Position numbers and translations under genes: made by a program | Notes under the pieces: model-generated | Seen by the model: only the letters and a program-made list of their open reading frames with translations | Databases searched by the model: none | What the model was told of the DNA's origin: nothing | Shown: in pieces, positions 40,742 to 47,756 of the stretch | Numbering within the stretch: the first letter of the stretch is position 1 | Layout of the letters: each line of letters starts with the position of its first letter | Origin: CAZQXD01 sp964597315 | Lineage (GTDB): Bacteria > Pseudomonadota > Gammaproteobacteria > Competibacterales > Competibacteraceae | Assembly (NCBI GenBank): GCA_964597315.1 | Contig: CAZQXD010000033.1 | Coordinates: forward strand, 1 to 47,756 | Direction of reading: 5' to 3' | DNA length: 47,756 nucleotides

Positions 40742-41521
40742 TCAGGGCAGACCATACCCCGAGGCCCGGATCAGCGCCCGAGCCTCGGCGCTTTGCAAAA
40801 ACCTCAGAAACGCCGCCGCCGCCGGGTCTGATTGACCCCGCTCCAAGAGAATCGCCTGCTGCTGGATAGGGTCGTACAGATTTTGGGGAATATCCCAAAC
40901 GTAACCCCTGGGCTGCTCCCCTAATTGGGAACGGGACACAAAACCCAGTTCAGCGTTGCCGCTAGCCACGAACTGCCAGGTCTGGGCAATGTTCTCCCCC
41001 CACACCAGCCGCTTTTGCACGGCGTTCCAAACCCCCCGCGCCTCCAATACCTGTTGGGCGGCGACCCCATAGGGCGCGGTACTGGGGTTGGCGATGGCCA
41101 GATGCCGGAATTCGCCCCGCTCCAGCACCGCGCCATCCTCGCCCCCCGGGACCGCCGCCGGACTCCATAGCACCAACCGCCCCAGGGCATACGTGAACCG
41201 GCTACCCGGCGCCGCCAGTTTCAGTGCTTCCAGACGCCGGGGCCGCTCGGCATCGGCGGACAGGAAAACCATGAACGGAGCGCCGTTGCGGAGTTGGGCA
41301 TAGAGGGTGCCGCTAGCGCCATAGCTGATGACCAGGCGGTGACCACTGAGCGCCTCGAAGCGCGGGCCAAGCCGCTCCATCACCGGCATGAAATTGGCGG
41401 CCACCGCCACATGCAGATCGGCTCCGAGCGCGCCCCGAGGCATGACCAGACCCGCGACCGCCAGCACTAGCATCACCGCCATCCAGTCAGTCCATGAGCG
41501 GGGGAGATGTGAATATTTCAC
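40742..41521 (-). CDS. modA: molybdate-type substrate-binding protein, orphan
   Basis: About 259 residues with a signal peptide (MAVMLVLAVAGLVMPRGALG) and the ModA fold: ADLHVAVAANFMPVMERLGPRFEALSG, YGASGTLYAQL, FLSADAERPRRL, YALGRLVLWSP, NPSTAPYGVAA and GNAELGFVSRSQL. The oxyanion-binding residues typical of ModA are broadly in place. I favour GTG 41521, with GGAGG eight bases upstream, over the frame start at 41536. No modB or modC is present, so it must work with a transporter elsewhere or bind a related oxyanion such as tungstate. Confidence 0.88.
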   Translation of the reverse strand: MKYSHLPRSWTDWMAVMLVLAVAGLVMPRGALGADLHVAVAANFMPVMERLGPRFEALSGHRLVISYGASGTLYAQLRNGAPFMVFLSADAERPRRLEALKLAAPGSRFTYALGRLVLWSPAAVPGGEDGAVLERGEFRHLAIANPSTAPYGVAAQQVLEARGVWNAVQKRLVWGENIAQTWQFVASGNAELGFVSRSQLGEQPRGYVWDIPQNLYDPIQQQAILLERGQSDPAAAAFLRFLQSAEARALIRASGYGLP

Positions 41522-41666
41522 AGAATGCGCCTCCATAACTACACGGACACTCAGCCCCTGTTCGGCTAACCTTATCTCTGTGGAAAGGCCGCAAGGATGC
41601 GACAGTGATCGGAACAGTCCGGGAGTTTAACCCCCGTCCCACCCGGACCGGTTCGATCCGATTCAA

Positions 41667-41713
41667 ACGGTGTACGCCATCAGCCCACCCCCAGGCGTAC
41701 ACCGTTTTTTTTT
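41667..41713. terminator. strong hairpin between GGDEF-EAL gene and modA
   Basis: Perfect 12-base arms ACGGTGTACGCC and GGCGTACACCGT with a 15-base loop. The nine-T run is on the plus strand. On the minus strand it lies just after the GGDEF-EAL stop with only TTTG behind it. It probably ends the GGDEF-EAL transcript and any plus-strand readthrough from the doxX side. Confidence 0.75.
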
Positions 41714-41716
41714 CGC

Positions 41717-43864
41717 CTACCCCCCATCCACCAGGTTAGATGCCTTGACCAGCAGGGGCGTTAAGTCCCGCGCCGTCATGGGGCGGCTGAAATAATAGCC
41801 TTGGGCTTCGTGACAACCGGCCTCACACAGCAACTGCAATTGGGTCCGCGACTCCACACCTTCCGCCACCACTTTGAGCCCCAAAGCCCGTCCTATGCCC
41901 ACCAGGGCGTTGACAATGGCCAGGTCGCCGGGACTGGCGGCGATGTTTTGGATAAACGACCGGTCGATTTTCAAGGCTTCCAGGGGCAGTTCCTTGAGCA
42001 GGCTCAGGGAAGAGTAGCCGACGCCAAAATCATCCGCGCACAGATGAATACCCCCATCTCGCAAAGCCCGTAGATTCAGCAGGCCGCCCTCCAGGTCCTG
42101 GATCAGGGCCACTTCGGTCAGGTCCAACTCCAGCCGTTCCGCCGCCATCCCCGTGCGTTGCAGAATATCCAGCAGACTGGTTTGTAGGTCGGGCCAGCCT
42201 AGTTGTCGCGCCGACAGATTGACCCCCAGGCGAGGCGGGGCAATCCCTAACTCCCGCCAGCGTTGATACTGGCCGCAGGCCCTCTCTAGAATCCAAGCTC
42301 CCATGGGCAGGATCAGCCCAGACTCCTCGGCCAGGCTCATGAATTGGGCTGGGCGTAGCAGTCCTCGCCGGGGATGACGCCAGCGCAACAACGCCTCCAC
42401 CCCTGTCAGTTGACTATCGGCGATCCGAATCCGGGGCAGGTAATACAGTTCCAGTTCCATTCGATCCAGAACGTGGCGGAGGTCCTGCTCCAGCGCCTGC
42501 CGGTCCAAGGTTGCCCGCTTCAGATCAGGCGAGGATATAGAGTAGCGATTGGCGCCCAGGGACTTGGCATAGTAGCTGGCGGCATCGGCGCTCTGCATGA
42601 GCGCGGCCTTGGTACGGCCGTCATCGGGGTAGCGGGCGATTCCGATACTGGTGGTGACGTAGACCTCGTGGCCATCAATCGTAAAACTTTTTCGCAAAGC
42701 TCCCACAAGCCGCTGGGCAGTGTGCGTGGCCAGATCGGCGCTGTTTAGGTCTTCCAACAGGATCATGAACTCATCCCCACCCAACCGGGCCAGGGTGTCC
42801 TCATCGCGCAAATTGTCCCGCAGCCGCTTGGCCAGTTGGCGTAAAAGTTCGTCCCCCACATGGTGGCCTAGGGTATCGTTAATACGCTTGAATCGATCCA
42901 GATCCAAATACATGACCGCGAACCGCCCTTGGTGACGGCTGGCTCGGGCCAGAACCTGACTGAGCCGCTCATGGACATAGCCCCGGTTGGCCAGGCCGGT
43001 CAGGGGGTCGTGATTGGCCAGATAAGCCAGCCGCTCATGGACCCGGCGCACGTCGGTGATGTCGGCGTGAATCCCCACGATGCCCCCGTCCCGGGTGCGC
43101 CGCTCGGTGATACGAATCCGCCGCCCGTCCTGGAGTTCGTGTTCCACCGGCGACCCCGGCTGACGGTGGCGGGCCATGCGGGCAGCCAGCGCCTCGTCCA
43201 GGGAGCCGTATTTATTCATGATGAGGGGATGTTTGAGCATAAATACCCGAACGATGTCCTCGAAGCGTGCGCCCCGAATCGCCACCTCCCGGACTCCGGG
43301 ATAAATCTCCAGATACTGTTTATTACAGGCCACCAGGCGATCATCAGCGTCACATAGCACAAAGCCCTCGGGAACGCTCTCGATAGCCTCGGTCAGTTGG
43401 TCGCGCAGCACTAACAGGCGGGCCTCGGCCAAGCCGCGAGCCATAAACACGCCCACCACACCCAAAGACAGCAGCATCAACAGGGTAGCCATCACCAGGG
43501 TCACCAACCGCAGGCGCTCCACTTGTATCGCCCTCTGCATGAGTGAAACCAAGGAGCGCCCCTGAGGGGGGGCATTCAGCCCTTGGCCCTGAATCGCCGC
43601 TTGGGGCGCGAGGGACGAGTGCTGGATGCCCGCATTCAACTCTTGGAGCGTGACCGTCAGAACATTGTGGATATACAGATTGATGCCGGCCATGGTCCCG
43701 AGCAGGACCATGACCAACACCGCCGCCAAAGGTAAGGATATCCTGCGCTGGTACCAAGACGGCAACCCCACAGAATACATTCTCCGTCTCAGGATACCGG
43801 CGATCCATCGTTCCTTGATCTCCAGCCATCGACCGTCCACCTGGTTTCGCTCCATACCCGTCAC
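41717..43864 (-). CDS. membrane PAS-GGDEF-EAL cyclic-di-GMP enzyme
   Basis: About 715 residues; the start is uncertain (GTG 43864, or ATG at 43855). Two membrane helices (LPLAAVLVMVLLGTMAGINLYI and LVTLVMATLLMLLSLGVVGVFM) flank a short periplasmic loop. A PAS domain with LVACNKQYLEIYPG follows. The GGDEF domain has the intact signature RLGGDEFMILLEDL and an I-site RDED five residues before it. The EAL domain has GVEALLRWRHP and ADDFGVGYSSLSLLKELPL. Both catalytic sites look intact, so it may make or break c-di-GMP. It stands alone, upstream of the hairpin and modA. Confidence 0.93.
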   Translation of the reverse strand: MTGMERNQVDGRWLEIKERWIAGILRRRMYSVGLPSWYQRRISLPLAAVLVMVLLGTMAGINLYIHNVLTVTLQELNAGIQHSSLAPQAAIQGQGLNAPPQGRSLVSLMQRAIQVERLRLVTLVMATLLMLLSLGVVGVFMARGLAEARLLVLRDQLTEAIESVPEGFVLCDADDRLVACNKQYLEIYPGVREVAIRGARFEDIVRVFMLKHPLIMNKYGSLDEALAARMARHRQPGSPVEHELQDGRRIRITERRTRDGGIVGIHADITDVRRVHERLAYLANHDPLTGLANRGYVHERLSQVLARASRHQGRFAVMYLDLDRFKRINDTLGHHVGDELLRQLAKRLRDNLRDEDTLARLGGDEFMILLEDLNSADLATHTAQRLVGALRKSFTIDGHEVYVTTSIGIARYPDDGRTKAALMQSADAASYYAKSLGANRYSISSPDLKRATLDRQALEQDLRHVLDRMELELYYLPRIRIADSQLTGVEALLRWRHPRRGLLRPAQFMSLAEESGLILPMGAWILERACGQYQRWRELGIAPPRLGVNLSARQLGWPDLQTSLLDILQRTGMAAERLELDLTEVALIQDLEGGLLNLRALRDGGIHLCADDFGVGYSSLSLLKELPLEALKIDRSFIQNIAASPGDLAIVNALVGIGRALGLKVVAEGVESRTQLQLLCEAGCHEAQGYYFSRPMTARDLTPLLVKASNLVDGG

Positions 43865-43901
43865 CGATATCGAGGTTCAGCGCCAGACCACCCTAGATGC
43901 C

Positions 43902-44771
43902 CTAGGGCAGTTGATCCAGCAGAATGCCGCAGAACACCAGCATTCCGAACCAGTTATTGTTAAGAAACGCCTGAAAACAAGCGGCTGGCGCCCGGTCACG
44001 AATTAGATAGTGCTGATATAGAGCCAGCCAGGCGGCGCCGACCAGGGCCAGGTAATAGATCCAGCCCAGACCAGCTACCAATCCCACTAGCACCAACAGC
44101 GCGAACAAGGCTGCGTGCAGCCAGGCGATGACCCGCCGGTCTTTTTCACCAAACAGGACAGCGGTGGATTTGATGCCGATTTTGAGGTCGTCCTCCCGAT
44201 CCACCATGGCGTATAGAGTGTCATAGATCACCGTCCATAGTAGATTGGCGGCAAATAATAACCAGGCGATGGCTGGCACTGCGCCGGTCAAGGCCGCGTA
44301 GGCCATGGGGATAGAGCAGCCGAAAGCCACTCCCAAGTGAATCTGGGGCAGGTGATGCAACCGCTTCATGAAAGGATAGCTGGCAGCCAGGACCACCGCT
44401 ACCAGGGACAAGAGGATGGTCAGGGTATTGAGCAGCAATACTAGCCCAAACGCCACCGCGCACAGGCCGATAAACAGCCACAAAGCCTCGCGCACCGACA
44501 CTCGCCGCGCCGCCAGTGGGCGCTGGCGGGTACGGGCGACATGGGGGTCTAGGTCCCGATCGGCAATGTCGTTGACCACGCAACCTGCGGAGCGCATCAG
44601 CCACACCCCCAGCAAAAACACCACCACCACCCCCTGCCGGGGCTGGCCCTCTCCGGCCAACCATAATGCCCATAAGGCCGGCCACAGCAGCAGCAAAGTG
44701 CCGATAGGCCGATCCAAACGCATCAGCAAGGCGTATTCACGCAAACGGTTTTCGAATCGGGCAAACGTCAT
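43902..44771 (-). CDS. ubiA: 4-hydroxybenzoate polyprenyltransferase
   Basis: A 289-residue UbiA prenyltransferase with about eight membrane helices. The two Asp-rich Mg/diphosphate motifs are VVNDIADRDLDPHVARTRQR (NDxxDxxxD) and YAMVDREDDLKIGIKST (DxxDD). It attaches the polyprenyl tail to 4-hydroxybenzoate in ubiquinone synthesis, the second step after UbiC. The ATG at 44771 overlaps the ubiC stop (ATGA), so the genes are coupled; the longer frame to 44795 is not needed. Confidence 0.96.
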   Translation of the reverse strand: MTFARFENRLREYALLMRLDRPIGTLLLLWPALWALWLAGEGQPRQGVVVVFLLGVWLMRSAGCVVNDIADRDLDPHVARTRQRPLAARRVSVREALWLFIGLCAVAFGLVLLLNTLTILLSLVAVVLAASYPFMKRLHHLPQIHLGVAFGCSIPMAYAALTGAVPAIAWLLFAANLLWTVIYDTLYAMVDREDDLKIGIKSTAVLFGEKDRRVIAWLHAALFALLVLVGLVAGLGWIYYLALVGAAWLALYQHYLIRDRAPAACFQAFLNNNWFGMLVFCGILLDQLP

Positions 44772-45373
44772 AAGAGTTCCGTGGCGGTTGAACACTCTGT
44801 ACCGTGGACAGGCAAGTTCGGCAGGAAAAACTCACAAACCAGCAGCGGTCGGTCATCAAGCCAAAACCGAGAGCGCCGCCCCCAAACCGGCGGCAGCCCC
44901 GGCGGCAGGTCATTCTGGATTCGCCGGTGCAGCCGCTGCCCTGGCTGGATGCAGGCCACCTCCACGGGGCCGCGGCGGATACTGGGATCGGTAAACAGCA
45001 CCTCCCCCAGAGGCCGAGTGCCCAGGTGGGTCAAGCGCCGCCCCCGACCGGCCAGGGTGGCCGGTGGAATCAGCGTGCGGGCGAATACCCAGGGCTGGTC
45101 GGCGCATAGCAACTGCACCTCCCGGACCCAAACCCGCTGACCAAGGGCCAGCTTCAACAGCCGATCTTCTCCGGGCAGGGGCCTGCCCCAACCCTGGCCT
45201 AGCAACCGGACCCGAAAAGCCCCCGGGCAGGCTTCGCGCAACCGCCCCGTCAGGGAACTCCGGTCGAACAGCCAGTCGGCCATGGCGGTGGGCAGTTGGC
45301 TCCGCCGCCAACAGGATTTAGAACACCACCGACCCTGGCGTCTCGGGAAAAATGTTTCTTTTAACGGTTTCAA
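44768..45373 (-). CDS. ubiC: chorismate pyruvate-lyase
   Basis: A 201-residue UbiC that splits chorismate into 4-hydroxybenzoate and pyruvate, the entry to ubiquinone synthesis. It has WLFDRSSLTGRLREACPGAFRVRLLGQGW, VWVREVQLLCADQPWVFARTLIP, LGTRPLGEVLFTDP and the C-terminal RRSRFWLDDRPLLVCEFFLP. The N-terminal 30 residues are less typical, so the start may be internal. It directly precedes ubiA. Confidence 0.93.
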   Translation of the reverse strand: MKPLKETFFPRRQGRWCSKSCWRRSQLPTAMADWLFDRSSLTGRLREACPGAFRVRLLGQGWGRPLPGEDRLLKLALGQRVWVREVQLLCADQPWVFARTLIPPATLAGRGRRLTHLGTRPLGEVLFTDPSIRRGPVEVACIQPGQRLHRRIQNDLPPGLPPVWGRRSRFWLDDRPLLVCEFFLPNLPVHGTECSTATELL

Positions 45374-45452
45374 TGTGTTGTCGTATTTTTAGCCGACTTG
45401 GGCCGGGGATTATCGCATGCCTGACGGTTGCCGAGGGCGCCGACTCCGCGAT

Positions 45453-47618
<2,166 letters not shown>

Positions 47619-47756
47619 TCTGCTGGGTTCCTTGTTCGGGTCGCGAAACAGCCGCGCCCCCCCCGGGGCGGCGCGGAAAAAAATGGGACGCCGAACACAC
47701 CACGGGGAATTGCGAAAAAAAATCCCCCCCCCCCCCAACCCAAGCGGTGGGGGGGG
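47619..47756. other. upstream region ending in low-complexity sequence
   Basis: The first part holds the ribosome site of the protease gene (GGAACC). From about 47680 on, runs of A, C and G (for example twelve C near 47732) dominate. This looks like an unreliable contig edge and supports no feature. Confidence 0.5.

Noticed and set aside
41540..41666. Possible riboswitch or tRNA-like element before modA (GGTTCGATCC resembles a T-loop)
   Set aside because: The T-arm does not pair, no acceptor or anticodon arm is found, and the expected conserved boxes of molybdenum-cofactor or c-di-GMP riboswitches are not present on either strand.
47680..47756. Homopolymer-rich end as a regulatory or switch region
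   Set aside because: Runs of A, C and G at the very edge look like poor sequence at a contig end.

Overview
The window looks like chromosomal DNA of a high-GC, motile gammaproteobacterium, possibly of the Chromatiales/Ectothiorhodospiraceae type; the genus is not clear. The evidence is the gmk-rpoZ-spoT operon, the nagZ/DsrE/hpt/methylthioinosine phosphorylase cluster, ubiC-ubiA, a sigma-54 activator, a sigma-28-type promoter and a LexA box of gammaproteobacterial form. Both ends look truncated; the right end dissolves into homopolymers.

Positions 1-3060 are an accessory region. The first 1.3 kb is AT-richer and reads as an integron cassette array: two attC-like sites (256-328 and 1204-1323) sharing the same central loop sequence. 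They bound the tail of a PaeR7I/XhoI-like restriction endonuclease, a 3'-truncated alpha/beta hydrolase and a HigA-like XRE antitoxin. A HicA toxin pseudogene with two stops, an AAA/DUF4143 ATPase and a shortened ribbon-helix-helix antitoxin follow.

Positions 3072-6273 are the core operon gmk-rpoZ-spoT (minus strand). 6597-10237 holds a class-III aminotransferase, a PaaK/F390-synthetase-like AMP ligase and a GST. 10343-12726 is the most unusual locus: a two-gene, translationally coupled operon for a small secreted protein and a secreted metzincin. In the metzincin, seven about 57-residue FG-GAP/VCBS-like repeats, enough for a seven-bladed beta-propeller, sit between the zinc motif HEFGHGLGLGH and the Met-turn/C-terminal helix.

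Positions 13038-17340 hold an NtrC-type regulator divergent from a BON lipoprotein and a sensor kinase, with a sigma-54-like promoter between them, and a PRC-barrel gene. 17808-21729 has a Kef-type antiporter, PBP4 (dacB) and small proteins. 21822-26561 is the minus-strand run nagZ-DsrE-hpt-MTIP-PPTase-dinB.

Positions 26653-31502 form a signalling operon: a hybrid sensor kinase with a periplasmic solute-binding domain, a truncated receiver remnant, a receiver-PP2C phosphatase and a STAS anti-sigma antagonist (HsbR/HsbA-like partner switching). 31628-32871 has a LexA box directly in front of a DUF5131 (Gp37/Gp68) gene, followed by a truncated convergent TcmP. 33239-37691 has a CYTH phosphatase with an L,D-transpeptidase, an Hpt protein, and a chemoreceptor behind a good sigma-28 promoter. 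37769-45373 has TetR, an envelope protein, a DoxX gene behind a strong sigma-54 promoter match, an orphan ModA, a GGDEF-EAL protein and ubiA/ubiC. The window ends with a secreted subtilisin carrying a polyglycine GlyGly-CTERM-like tail.
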